Assembly (NCBI RefSeq): GCF_026914265.1
Contig: NC_069135.1
Coordinates: 38,492,946 to 38,556,945, forward strand
Length of the DNA stretch: 64,000 nucleotides
Direction of reading: 5' to 3'
Source of the DNA: Mya arenaria
Taxonomy: Eukaryota > Mollusca > Bivalvia > Myida > Myidae
Part shown: piece by piece, positions 35,201 to 47,345 of the stretch
How positions within the stretch are numbered: the first letter of the stretch is position 1
Layout of the letters: each line of letters starts with the position of its first letter
Notes under the pieces: generated by a model
The model's database searches: none
What the model saw: only the letters and a program-made list of their open reading frames with translations
Told to the model about the DNA's origin: nothing
Made by a program: the position numbers and the translations under genes

Positions 35201-38102
35201 CCAGAATTAACTTATGATACATGGCATCAATCTCATAAATGTGTTGTAAAACACTGTACTTTTGCACTATATAACAATATGCGTGTCAATATATAGTCCA
35301 ACGTTATTTCATAAAAGTGTAATTTAAAATACAAATTGTTGATTTGTTTCCTTAAAATGCTTAAAAATTACTGATATATTTGTACATATGTAGTCTTACC
35401 CTTTCTTGGGATGATGGAGCTACTTGAAATTCGAGAGCAAAGTTATAAATATCAGCAACGGTTTCTGTAATTTCGTCAATAACTGTTTGTTCTGTTGGAG
35501 TTTTCCCATATATATCTGAAAAATAGTCTTTAGATAATATATTCTTATTTTCATCTACGATGTGCGTTTAAAACATTCCTAGACAATACGACAATATAGT
35601 TTTGAAACATTACCACTGAGTGACTCCTTTATTGATTTAAAGACGCATAATAAACCGGTTTCATGCTGTGTTTTAAACTTAATTTTGCTAATTTAAATTA
35701 TGTTTAACATTTGTCTTTAATGATCAAAACAAACAAAAAGCATATGATTTAAGTACATATTAAAGTATTAGCCTTTATATATGCGGGTTTTATAATCAAA
35801 CACAAAATACCCAAATATATATTTGGTATCTTATAATTCACAACTCATTGAATTCTCTTTGTTTGTATTAATTAGATGACATGAATTAAAATCTTTAAGA
35901 TCAAGAATGGGCGGGGTGAGCATAGCGATCGAGCCCAACTTTTTATTAAGATTTTAATTCAGTTGATCCAACTCACATAAAATACAACCTCATTGGCTGA
36001 CACATTGTCAACTCAAAATCTGACGCAGGGAGTGTGTATAGGATGCGTGTCAGTCGACGGACCTTTAAACACCAGCGAATGTTGAAATTCTTAATGATTG
36101 AGCCGAGAACTTAATGGTTGCCTATCTGCAATTTCGTTGACTGTAAATATAGGCTGTCTTCTAATGATCATTAAAGACAAATGAGAACTATCAATAGAAG
36201 ATTGTAACATCAGTCGTTAAGAAGGTATAACACCATCCACAACACAGAGCAAAAATGTTTTTATAAAACAATGGGCGGATTGTTCAGAACTTTGTTACAG
36301 TGAACAACATTGTTAACGTTATCCTTGTTAACTTTCACGACAAAGCTGTCATAAATTACGTTGTTAACTTTAACAAAGTTCTGAACGATCGGCCCATGAT
36401 GAACTTAAGCAAAACATGTCTTACCAAACTCTCTGGAAAGATGGCGGCTATGGCCATACTCTGTGTTATATTTTTGGACCCGTCAATCTCAAGCACTGGA
36501 AGAACATACTGGGGAAAATCTGAAAGTACAAATACAATTTGTGATTGTTCAAAGGTGTGTTAATACATAGGGCTGATTGTTCAGATTTTACTTGGAAGTT
36601 ATTAACGTTGTTAATGACTTCATTGATAACTTTCAAATCTTTATTTTTCTAGAACTTTTATGGACACATTTGTGATCTGTAGTATTTCTAACAAGGTTCG
36701 AGACAACTGTTTCAGCTGAACCCTGAGTATATCATTAAATAGTTCACCTTTTAAAGCTAACAACGATGTTATTTACAACTTTGATAGCACAATAAATTTC
36801 TGAACACTCCACCCTCTTTCGCGCAAACAATGTATTGAATAGCTACTGTTTTGATTTCGTTGTCTCATGTTGATGTTCGGTCTGTATATACTTCAATAAG
36901 ATCAAATTAGTGTTTTTGACTGCTTGGCTTGTCCTATAGTTATGATAACATTATATTACTCGCGGGTCTTGATGTGTCCATGGGCAAACCTGGGCATAAT
37001 CAAGTACGCCCGTGCGTACACATGAATTTAGATCCCCCGAAATGGCTATGTGCGTACTTTAATCGCGAAATCGGAAATAAAACTCAAACGCTTACAGGGT
37101 GTATATCACTGGTAATATTTGTCGTAATTGTACTTAATGTTAGCTCAGAATGGTCTAAAATAGTTTCTTAATAACTGTTTTCCTAAAAAAAAGAATGTCC
37201 CACGGCCGACGACACCGGTCCCGCTCCGACCTTTAACAGCATATTCAGACCTAAATATAGAAAGACCTAGACTTGTTGACACCGCGCTCAACCGTTTTGG
37301 CGCACTATTCAAAATGCTTCAGGTACGCCCCTGATCATTCGGTAAAAATTCTCTGAAAGGCCATTTTAATTACGATTGGCATACAAATAACACAGTTAAA
37401 GTGAAAATATTAGTTTTCATCCTCAGTCAAGTAACTATGGCCATTTTTTTCTGAGTTACCATGACTATCAGCCTATATAAAACAGCACATGGTGAAACAT
37501 TTATGTATTGGTGGTAGTATTATGAGTTAAGATAGGCAATACATGTCTGAAGACGTGTGATATAAAACAAAATTCACATTTTTTACCGTATTTAATTGAA
37601 GGCCATTCTTCATCATAGTCGATGCGCTTATCAACAAAAGGATGTCCAGCGTATGCAAATATCATCCGGGCAATTTCACCACGCCCTCTACAGTCGAAGT
37701 AAAACAATTTGTAATCATGCGAAACTGTAAAAGAGGGAAAACTATAAACGTATATATAACTCATAAAGTATGTTACAATTGTTTTGATATGCGATATATG
37801 ACCATTGTTTACAAAATACATATAGTAATTTACTTGGCACAAACTGTGTTCACGGCCTTTTTGAGATTAAATATATTAAACTTCTGTTTAAAATATGTAA
37901 GAAAACATAACTCCTCTCCCTTCGAAGTTATTTGGGCAAGATTTGTCTTTCTTGTTACCTTTTGCATTTGGTCGAAGCATTCCAATACCATCGCTCTGCT
38001 TTGACGACTTTGATGTTTCAGGACAAACACATTCAGACGTCCTGTAGTTCACGTACTGCACGATCAATCCTACACCAACAGCTATGAAGGCGATGCATAC
38101 TC
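32110..38102 (-). CDS. sigma-class glutathione S-transferase with N-terminal hydrophobic exon (gene span; exons listed separately)
   Basis: At least six coding exons on the minus strand: 37959-38102, 37587-37724, 36425-36519, 35400-35515, 35054-35161 and 32110-32286. The last five code a GST core of about 211 residues, the usual length for the class. It has the thioredoxin-fold start with the catalytic Tyr in KLFYFDCRGRGE, the cis-Pro motif VLPVLEIDG, the glutathione-binding QS in ITQSMAIA, and the C-terminal helical N-capping motif GDSFTVADL. Sigma GSTs conjugate glutathione to electrophiles, and some isomerise prostaglandin H2. The 5'-most exon found codes a membrane-anchor-like segment, so the protein may not be cytosolic. 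The true start exon was not found. One junction (exon 3 to 4) is out of phase by one base. Confidence 0.8.
33055..34715. repeat. 35-bp minisatellite in the last GST intron
   Basis: The unit is CATTGTCGTTTCGGCCCTGC followed by CTTGTGTCTCTATTT; some units lack one base (GTTTGGCC). Plus-strand frames stay open for up to 267 codons (33188-33991) because the unit has no stops. The translated product is a monotonous Cys/Phe/Leu-rich repeat, and I do not regard it as a protein. Confidence 0.96.
35054..35161 (-). CDS. sigma GST, penultimate coding exon
   Basis: 36 codons, phase 0 at both ends: TQKKAEFYKVDCPKFLMF and on to FAVGDS. Acceptor TTCATTACAG, donor AGC|GTAAGT. Confidence 0.85.
35400..35515 (-). 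CDS. sigma GST, exon with YGKTPTEQ
   Basis: The GST frame reads IYGKTPTEQTVIDEITETVA and on to APSSQER, matching the start of the helical domain (typically GLxGKTxxE). This frame requires one base from the upstream exon, but that exon ends in phase 0; see findings. Acceptor TATTTTTCAG, donor AGG|GTAAGA. Confidence 0.8.
36271..36397. mobile_element. short TIR element (MITE-like) in GST intron
   Basis: Near-perfect termini: ATGGGCGGATTGTTCAGAAC on the left and GTTCTGAACGATCGGCCCAT on the right, 127 bp in all. No coding capacity. Confidence 0.8.
36425..36519 (-). CDS. sigma GST, exon with cis-Pro and QS motifs
   Basis: 95 nt code (D)FPQYVLPVLEIDG, then ITQSMAIAAIFPESL. The first codon is completed by the last G of the upstream exon, so that junction is in phase. 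Acceptor GTACTTTCAG, donor TTTG|GTAAGA. Confidence 0.85.
36570..36814. mobile_element. short TIR element, same family as 36271-36397
   Basis: Left end GGGCTGATTGTTCAGA; right end TTCTGAACACTCCACCC, inverted. The two elements bracket the 95-nt GST exon. Confidence 0.6.
37587..37724 (-). CDS. sigma GST, exon with catalytic Tyr
   Basis: 138 nt code VSHDYKLFYFDCRGRGEIAR and onward to EEWPSIKY. The Tyr in KLFYFD aligns with the glutathione-activating Tyr of sigma GSTs. Acceptor CTCTTTTACAG, donor ACG|GTAAAA. Its first two bases complete a Val codon begun in the upstream exon. Confidence 0.88.
37959..38102 (-). CDS. N-terminal exon of the GST with a hydrophobic segment
   Basis: 144 nt flanked by TTTGTTTCAG and AAAG|GTAACA. 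They are in phase with the downstream GST exon and need one base from a further upstream exon. It codes VCIAFIAVGVGLIVQYVNY, long enough to span a membrane, then a polar linker with CVCPETSKSSK leading into the GST domain. Ordinary sigma GSTs lack this. The exon could instead belong to an alternative transcript, with the cytosolic form starting at an internal Met (MLRPNAKVSHDYK). The exon carrying the initiator Met was not identified. Confidence 0.65.
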
Positions 38103-38379
38103 CTGAAACAAAGGTGCGTATGTTAAAAAAATCAAACTATTGTTGACTTTATTCTAGTGAGTTATCCTGTATTTATAAAGAATGTACACATAATTGAAAT
38201 ATAAGTATAAATTAACTTTAGGCAAATCAAATTAAAAAAATGTTGGGAGATTATATTTCAATCAGATTTGGTAGTGTAGAAAAAATCAAAATGAACATAA
38301 TCTACAAAATAGAACGTAAGAATGTAAAACAACTACGCTTATAATTTTCTTATCGAAGTACTAAACAACGAAAAAGTAT

Positions 38380-40400
38380 CCCAACTTGTTAGAAGACAAA
38401 CACAGCATCCTATCGTGTTAGAACAGAAACAACACATTCTTACCTGCTATAAAGAAACATAACACCCTCTCGTGTAAGAACATGTACAGAAACATAACAC
38501 CCTCTCGTTTTATAACATGTACAGAAACAAAACATTATCTCGTGTTAGAACATGTGCAGACACAAACATTATCTCGTGAAAGAAAATGAACAGAAACATA
38601 ACACCCTCTCTTGTAAGCACATGTACAGAAACAAAATATAATCTCGTGTAAGAACATGGACAGAAACATAACACCCTCTCGTGTTAGAACATGTACAGAA
38701 ACAAAACATTATCTCGTGTTAGAACATGCACAGAAACAAAACATTATTTCGTGTAAAAACATGTACATAACATTCTATCGTTTTAGAACATGTACAAAAA
38801 CATAACATTATCTCGTGTAAGAACATGTACAGAAACAACACATTATCTCATGTAAGAATAGAAACAGAACTCATTACCTGTCAGAACAGAAACATACTAT
38901 CCTCTCGTGTTAGACACAAAACATAGAATCAGTATCTGTCGAAATAAAACACACCACCCCCTTCTGTTAGAACAAAACACAGCATCAGTACCTGTTTGAA
39001 CAGAAACATACCACCCTCTCTTATTAGACCAGAAACATAGCATCAGTACCTGTTAGAACAGAAACATACCTCCCTCTCTTATTAGACCAGAAACAAAGAA
39101 TCAGTTCCGGTTAGAACAGAAACATACCACCCTCTCTTATTAGACCAGAAACATAAAATCAATACCAGTTCGAACAGAAACATAACATCCTTTCGTGTTA
39201 GACTCGAACCAACGACTCATTACCCGTCAGAACAGAAACATACCACCCTCTCTTATTTCACCAGAAACATAGAATCAGTACCTGTTAGAACAGAAACATA
39301 CCACCCTCTCTTATTTCACCAAAAACATAGAATCAGTACCAGTTAGAACAGAAACATACCACCCTCTTGTGTTAGACACGAAACATAGAATCAGTACCTG
39401 TTAGAACAGAAACATACCACCCTCTCTTATTTCACCAGAAACATAGAATCAGTACCTGTTAGAAGAGAAACATACCACCCTCTCGTGTTAGACACGAAAC
39501 ATAGAATCAGTACCTGTTAGAACAGAAACATACCACCCTCTCTTATTTCACCAGAAACATAGAATCAGTACCTGTTAGAACAGAAACATACCACCCTCTC
39601 GTGTTAGACACGAAACATAGAATCAGTACCTGTTAGAACAGAAACATACCACCCTCTCGTGTTAGACACGAAACATAGAATCAGTACCTGTTAGGACAGA
39701 AACATACCACCCTCTCTTGTTAGACACGAAACATAGAATCAGTACCTGTTAGAACAGAAACATACCACCCTCTCGTGTTAGACACGAAACATAGAATCAG
39801 TACCTGTTAGAACAGAAACACACCACCCTCTCGTATTAAAACAGAAACAAAGCATCAGTACCAGTTAGAACAGAAACATACCACCCTCTCGTGTTATACA
39901 CGAAACATAGAATCGGTACCTGTTAGAACAGAAACATACCACCCTCTCGTATTAAAAACAGAAACATAGAATCAATACCAGTGAGAACAGAAACATACAA
40001 CCCTCTCGTTTTAAAACAGAAACATAGAATCAATACCAGTTAGAACAGAAACATACCATCCTCTCGTTTTGAAACAGAAACAAAGCATCAGTACCAGTTA
40101 GAACAGAAACATACCATCCTCTCGTTTTGGAACAGAAACAAAGCATCCTTGCCTGTTAAAACAGAAACAAAGCATCCTTACCTGTTAAAACAAAAACAAA
40201 GCATCCTTACCTGTTAAAACAGAATCAAAGCATCCTTACCTGTTAAAACAGAAACAAATCATCCTTACCTGTTAAAACAGTAAACAAATAAGCATAGAAT
40301 CCTTACCTGTTAAATTAAAACATAGATTTCTTACCTGTAAAAACATAAACATAACATCCTCTCCTATAGAACATAAACAAAGAATCGTTACCTGTCAGAA
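38380..40400. repeat. 29/58-bp minisatellite upstream of the GST exons
   Basis: The main unit is 58 bp, made of two related 29-bp halves: TTAGAACAGAAACATACCAC... and TTAGACACGAAACATAGAAT.... A 35-bp variant (ACCCTCTCGTGTAAGAACAT) dominates 38430-38870. On the minus strand most units contain CAGGTA, a splice-donor-like motif. The array probably lies in intron 1 of the GST gene. Confidence 0.93.
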
Positions 40401-42249
40401 CTGAAACATAACATCCTTTCCTTGAATCTCCCATTTATCTCCCCTGTTTTGATTTGTCTTAATAACTTTCGAGTCTCTTACAAAACATTGGTCATTAAGA
40501 ATATAACATCGATCGAGAAGATGACGTGAAAGCAGTGCATTCACTCGGGATAGCTGATAAGATGTTGACTCGTTATCGCTCATGACCTTATATGCATTGA
40601 TTAAGGTAGCATATGTGTGTATGTGCTAGATTTTGCCCTTTTTTCGAAAGTGAAAGTAGGTCACTTTTTATAAGCCGTAACATTGGAAAAGACAGACTAT
40701 TCAACCCGGAAGCAAATCACAAACTTTTATTTAGTTTTGTGTTATATATTTTAAACTGTTATATTTTTTAATTAATTAAACTAATTTCACTTGTTTCGGC
40801 ACCAGATTGCAAATATACGGGTCCTTTATTAGAATCAGCATTCGGACATGGCAGTTCAATAAAGGTACCCCTGATATAATTTAGTTTTTAGAATAGGGCA
40901 AAAACAAGGGTTCAGACACTCTGATTTATCTGTCCAATTGTTAAAAAAAGCGCTAAAGTCCCATTATGTTTAAGTGATGTAAATTTATACTTTTGTCATT
41001 ATATCCAGAATAACAAAAAAGCATTTATTGCATTTACAAAATGCAGTTAAACCGAAAGTATAATCTGAATTTAGCACACAACGTCATTATGAAATATGTT
41101 TATCAAATGACTGTCTTAATGCCAAAAATTCTATAATTCTATGTTGCTTTATATACTAATGATTTCCATTTTTAACTATGGTGCTATTGTTTTGAATATT
41201 TTTTGAGCAAAATAATAATACTTAAACTGTTACTTTCAATAAAATATTTTACTTGAAAGCTTAATTAAATTAAACTTAAGCAAGGTAAAATGAGGATAAA
41301 TTTGACACATTATATCTGGGTTTTTCACTAAACAACATTGATAATTTTTCAATCGACAAGTCTTTAATCGAATTTTATTTTGAAACAGGTGTTTAATTTT
41401 CTTAATGTGAAATTTTATTTGAAAATGTTCAGTATTCTTTAGTTATTTCTCTTGTCTAATCCGGCAACTGCTCAGGTACTGTTTGCAAAGCGCTATGCTC
41501 CGCCCACTTAAATAACTCATAAGCATTTACTGAGTCAGTGGTCGAGTAAAGTATTTCGTTAGTATTTCCCATACATTTCATTTTATTAATACACATGTTA
41601 CTACATATAGTAATTTATTTATACAGGGATTCCGCAGTTATTTGCATGACTCAGCGATCAATAGTTTTGTGGTCCGGGCTGATTATCGATAACCTTTTTG
41701 CTGCCCGTAGAACGTTCGCACGTGAATTCAGTTTTATTCTTGAAATCAAATTTGACGACTGTATATTTTTATAAACTAAAACTCACAATTAATTTATCTG
41801 CCTGAACATATTCACGAATAAAATCCTAAAGGGAGACAAACACGAACGCAGCAAAACAAAGGAAGCGGTAAAATTGAATTTAGAATCTACTTGAAAACAA
41901 CAAATATACATACATGTTTGAATTAATAATACGAGGAACAAACAATCTTTCTACATGCTACATGTTCATTTTTATTTAATTGATTTTGACATTCATGACA
42001 TGAAATCGGATATACGTGTTGTGGCATTTTCAAGGTGATCAATTGAAATTAGAATGGGAACATAAACACGTTGTTTGTCTTTTCGGCCCACTTTCAACAA
42101 CTTCATTTAATTTGAGAGTGAGTTTACTCATCGTAGTCAAGTCAGAACGAAATAGGGATGCACAACTGGATTGCAGGTAAACTTTCAAAAGAAGACTTAA
42201 AACTTACAAAACAAGACAAATAAATGTATTAAAGAGGTTAATACACGGC
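40401..42249. other. probable upstream region of the GST gene, no exon identified
   Basis: A minus-strand open frame at 40395-40583 (starting MSDNESTSYQLSR) was considered as a first exon. It ends inside the 29-bp-type repeat and offers no donor in the phase required. The rest is AT-rich with no gene recognised. Confidence 0.35.
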
Positions 42250-42335
42250 GTAGCCAGGCCGTTGTGTAATAATTGGCCCTCGTGCTCATAATGGCCCGAG
42301 ACTCGGGCCAATTATCACTCAACAGCCCGGCTAAC
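42250..42335. repeat. inverted repeat (hairpin)
   Basis: The arms GTAGCCAGGCCGTTGTGTAA...TTGGCC and GGCCAATTATCACTCAACAG...CGGCTAAC are imperfect inverses, with a short loop at about 42284-42299. Confidence 0.75.
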
Positions 42336-42415
42336 TTCTAAATACAGCATCGTGTGGACATAATAATGCACATGTCATTTACAATACCTAAACAGAAATA
42401 ACAAGTGTTGCGTAT

Positions 42416-42530
42416 TGCACATGACACATCTGGGTGCCAGATGGAATTTTCAGCATGGCTAAATTCACCTTAAATACCTAACCGGTGTGTTATAAATTCC
42501 CATCTGGCCATGCCAGATGAGTCACGTGCA
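42416..42530. repeat. inverted repeat with CATCTGG/CCAGATG
   Basis: The left arm GCACATGACACATCTGG, then GCCAGATGGAATTT, is mirrored by AAATTCCCATCTGGCC, then CCAGATGAGTCACGTGC. Confidence 0.75.
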
Positions 42531-42688
42531 TCAACGTTTGAACTCAAATTACTTCGCTTCATGGTAAAAAACGTCGCATACGTTTTATTTTTGTGAAATG
42601 AACAAAAAAACTTTTCCTACGACAATGTTCAAGAAGTTGGTAATTTTCGATATGCAAAAACAATTTCAATCATGTTTCCGTGGTTAGG

Positions 42689-42765
42689 ATAAAACACCGA
42701 CCCTCGTGCTTGCGCGACAAGTCTCGTTACCGACTTACGCGTGTGTCCTCGTGTCGGCTTTTTAT
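42689..42765. repeat. inverted repeat
   Basis: Left end ATAAAACACCGACCCTCGTG; right end TCCTCGTGTCGGCTTTTTAT. Third hairpin within 520 bp. Confidence 0.65.
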
Positions 42766-42769
42766 AACC

Positions 42770-43335
42770 GGATATATATTATCAAGCTATACAGCCAAAG
42801 AGCACACACAACTTATTCACATTTTTAATAAGCGACTATGATCTTGAAAAGTTGAGCGGGAAAATACGTGAAGCATAGTGTTTTCCTCTAGTGAGAGATC
42901 TAAACCTTTCTATTCTTTGAAATCCGCCATATTGTCCTCTTAATAGTATTCCGAACAATTATTGGTTGATAGAAACATTTCTCTTAATCGGTTTCAACCC
43001 AAATCTATGTGATGATTTGATTAAAGCATCTACTTGAAGTTTTCTTCAATAAACAAAAAATATGATTGAAATGAAGTTGCTGCAAGATGATGACATACAA
43101 CTGAAACAAAACGATGAATTTCAATATAATTTAATCAGTAGCATAGATAAATGCTTTCTATTATAACCATCAAGAATTAACTAAATTGTTCAACATAATT
43201 GTTCTTTCAGCAATATCATAAACAAAAGCATGAACATGATTTATACACGTAATACGCAATACACGTGGATTGTCGTTATTTTATTTTCTTTCTGGTTTGT
43301 GAAGTATGCATACGCACATACTGCAGTTTCTCAGT
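42770..43335. other. 3' side of the Mab-21-like pseudogene, no feature
   Basis: AT-rich; no exon or repeat recognised. Confidence 0.4.
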
Positions 43336-44170
43336 TCACTTAGAACTCTGTCCCTCATATATAACACGCCCCTCGAATTCTTCATAAATATTTAGCAATT
43401 TCCTTATCAGCGCAGCTTGTTGAGCGTGTGTTTTCGGATCCGGCAACCAGTTTTCTGCCGATCCAGCAATGCCAAATATACTTCTTTTAGGATCGAAGTA
43501 TGACAGCATAAAATATTTTTGAATCCTTTTCTCCAAGTGGTCGATTATTCTATACGCCCATTGCATCGATATCTTTCTAGAATCATCTTGTGTAAGAAAC
43601 TCCTCGTCAATTTCTTGTTTATTTTCAAGCTGATCGACCTCCAATTCAAACAGGAAGGCGGTCTTCAGCTGATAGCTTGTGATGAAACTTGGCACTCGTT
43701 TCATATCATCATGATCAACACACGTTGGGCAATACCTGGACGCTTGGAGAGATTTCAGGATCATGTAGCCCTTTCTTACACAGTTGGAAACACGTTTCAG
43801 AATGGACTGTTCTAGTAACGCAAACGATTATCTATAATACAACGTAAAGTCCTTGACGAAAACTCGGGATGGTGTTTTGAAAACAACAGAACAGGTATCC
43901 CCTTATTCTTGCAGAAGAACTCGGTCATTTTCCTGGAAACCTTCGGGTTTCCAGTCTCCTAGATCTATCGTCGTAACAATATCTACATATATTAACAAAC
44001 ACTTCGCGTGCCTTCCTTGATATACAAACAAAACGCTGCTGATGGAGTACGACAGTTCGTTTAAATGTTCTATACAAATCAGGGGTTCAAATATTTCGGC
44101 ATTGTCAGACAATAACGCTCTGGCCCCGTCAAAACAGTGGATATGGTCAATAGTTATGGTTTCTGATCAA
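43336..44170 (-). pseudogene. Mab-21-like / cGAS-like receptor, 3' part, with two in-frame stops
   Basis: One continuous minus-strand frame reads HIHCFDGARALLSDNAEIFE, then CLLIYVDIVTTIDLGDW (like the strand carrying the third acidic residue in the nucleotidyltransferase core of this family). It continues to SFALLEQSILKRVSNCVRKG and PSFITSYQLKTAFLFELE, the hallmark of the C-terminal Mab-21 helical lobe, and ends GRVIYEGQSSK with a stop at 43336. TAA codons interrupt it at 43903-43905 and 43828-43830, the second inside the usual W-R-x-S-F-A motif. Above about 44170 the frame is closed by further stops and the N-terminal NTase half (GS motif, first acidic pair) was not found. Family members in molluscs sense nucleic acids and make cyclic dinucleotides; this copy looks dead unless recoded. 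Confidence 0.68.
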
Positions 44171-46129
44171 CATCATTACTATATTACGCATGGAATGCCC
44201 ATCGGCAATTTAACTGTGATGCGGTCATAGTATATGTAAGGTGTGAAGTCATATGGCGGTCTATCGTGCTTCTCCGTTTTTTTTTATTTGAGGATGGTTA
44301 CATGTTAGAACAGTTTTTTCATGCATAATCTAAAATTATATTTATATATAAATGAGAAGCCCTGCAGCACTATGTGTTGTCCACCACGCTCGAGCAGATT
44401 AGGTATCTCCTGAGTAGTGTCAAGAGCATCGCTTAATGTTTTTGACTGTCACACAGCGTCACCAAAAATAGGTTTAACATGTGCATATAACAATATGCGT
44501 ACATATCTCTAGGTTCTCTGTCCCTTATAGGTGTAGCAACGCATTTCTTCATCCTTTCATTCATTGATCGAACGTTCGTTCATTCAGAGTCGCCGGATCA
44601 GATTGTCATTGGAGCGGCAGAGGGAAGTTAAGGAAAGTTTTGGGGTTACCAATGCTAAATAGCGCTTTCTAGTTATTTTTTTTTCAAATACAGGCAGTAT
44701 GTTATTATGTTACACATTATTTTGCCTTTAAGCATCGTATTTGGTAAGAGTTCATATTTGTACGACTTGACACAAACGTTCCTAAGCAATATGTTAGTTT
44801 GAAAACATGTATATTCTTACCGAATGTAGGGTTTTACCTGTTACCTTGACACCTTACAAATATAATTATTTCGTCTATTGATTGCCTAGTTTTCATGATC
44901 CTTAAATTCAGACATTACAATATCAAAACATATAAATCCATAAAACACAATCCTTACAATTATACCTTATACCTTATAAAACTAGAATTCCAAGATTGAG
45001 ATTCAAAAAAGTAGTCAAAAGATATTGTGCGTAAACTGAAGTGTGACCCCGAAGATGAAGGACAAAGGGATCACCATAAAACATTTGGGAAAATTTTGCC
45101 TTATTAAAGTATATATAGTGGTTCAGTGGCTTATCATGCAAAATGATCAATCACCTGATCTCCCGGTATATGGGCGGGCAGTAAACAACTATTTTATTCA
45201 ACATAATTATCAATACAAAGTAAATTGTACATAGAAATGGCATTGCTAAACCTGGGTTGATGTGGAAACCACTTCAAATCTAAAAAAAATGTGATTATGT
45301 CAGTTTTATGAAACAATTCATATCATACGAGTATAATCCCAATTAAGTTAACATGTTCTTGTTCCAAGATTTTTATTCAGAGCAAAAGGCTGATTTGCCA
45401 TGATAATTAAATGAACATATTAACATGTTTAAAAAAATCATTACACTGTGGCAGCTATAGTTAGTTTTAAAATGAAAAATGTTGGTGATGTAAACCATTA
45501 TAAATAAAACTTAAACATAATTCAGTGAATTGAATGTGGAACAAGTCAGGAGAGCTCATGTGTTCATGACATATGTTGACCTACTGGCCCCAAAATACTT
45601 AAGGGTCATCTAGTTTGAAGGCTCTGCACCAAACAAGTTATCAGAAACAAAAGTTTGACGCCGACAGTTCCGATGGCGACAATGCGTACAAAGCAATCAC
45701 TATACCTGTCATATTTTTAGTTGACACAAAATGGGATGGTTTACATCAGAGTACACACCTGCTGTAAAAAAAAAAATGAGCAACAACTGAAAATATGTTT
45801 GTAACACTACTGTCTTAGATGGTTTAATATGGATCTGGTGCAAGAAAACAAGAGGATAATTGTTTGTTTCAGAGTAAGATTTCGAAGAATTTCACAGAGT
45901 GAGCACGAAATATTTCACGGATGGCGTAGCAACGTGTGGCATCTTTACTTTTTGACATCAGAATGGACCACATAGCTTGTTGGCTAATCAATTTGCATTT
46001 GCATAGATCATTTGTTTAAATGTTATATTTGTTGTTTATCCTACATTGCTATATGCTAGTTTTCAATGCTTATCTTATACCGTATAAAAATGAACAACCT
46101 GAATTTTCGAATTGGACCAATACCATGAT
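44171..46129. other. intergenic, no gene seen
   Basis: AT-rich, with many stops. No exon or strong repeat recognised. Confidence 0.45.
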
Positions 46130-47345
46130 GTTACTTTGTACACTGAGATAACATGATACACATGAGAGGACTTAGTGTTCAGGAGGTTACCTGATGTACA
46201 TGAGGTCACATGGTACACATGTGGTCACTTTGATTCCCTTGATGTTACTTGGTACACATGAGGTCACTTTGATTCCCTTGATGTTACTTGGTACATAAGA
46301 GGTTACTGCGCATATGTGTGAATGACGCTTCTTGGTGTACATGAGGTTTCTGGGTGTACATGAGGTTACTTAGTGTACATAAGATTACTTGGTACAGTTA
46401 ATAAAGTTAGTTGGTGTATATGAGGTCATTAGGTTCACATGAGATAACATAGTACAAATGTGGTTGATTGGTACACATGAGGTTACTTGGTACAGATGAG
46501 GATACTGCACATGCATGTGTATATGAGGTAACTTTTAGTACGTGATGTTTCGTGTCCATGTGGTATCTTTGTGTATAAGGAACACTTAGTACACATAAGG
46601 TTAGATATTGTATATGAGATTCCTTGTAGTACATGATGTAACTTGTAGGACATGAGGTTACTAGGTTAACATAAAGTTACTTGGTGTTTATGATTTACAG
46701 GGTGAACATGAGGTTACTTGTTTATGTGGTTATTTGGTGAATATGAGGTTACTTTGTATACACAAGGTTACTTGGTGTGCATGACGTTACTTGGTGTACA
46801 TAAAGTTACTGTGTGTTTTAAAGGTTACTTGATGTTATTGATGTCACCTGGTTTAAATGAGGTAACTTGGTACACAGTCATAAGGGTATTGCTATACGTG
46901 CGGTTACCAGAGTTTACTGAGTGTGCATGAGGTAAATTGCTACACATGAGGCTACTTGGTATAAATGAAGTTACTTGGTGTACATGAGGTAACTGGCTGT
47001 ACATGAGGTTACATACTATACAAGAGGTTACTTACTGTACACGAGGTTACTTGGTCTACGTAATGTTACTTGGTACACATGGGTCTACTGGGTGTACATG
47101 AGGCTACTGGGTGTACACGAAGTTACTTGGCGTACTTGAGGTTACTGGGTGTACATGAGGTAACTTGGTGTTGATGAGTTTACTTGGTGTACATGAGGTA
47201 GCTTGGTGTACATGAGGCTACTTGGTGTACATGAGGTTACTTGGTGTACATGTTACTTTGTATACATTAACTTACTTGGTAAGCATGAGGTAAATTAGTA
47301 CGCTTATGTTGTTAAAGATTAGTACACACGTGGAACTAATCCGAA
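46130..47345. repeat. 19-bp minisatellite, inverted copy
   Basis: The unit ACTTGGTGTACATGAGGTT is the reverse complement of the 27350-29725 unit. It is shorter and more diverged than its partner. Confidence 0.92.

Noticed and set aside
40395-40583. Possible first GST exon (MSDNESTSYQLSR...)
   Set aside because: No donor in the phase required by the next exon, and its 3' end lies in the 29-bp-type repeat.
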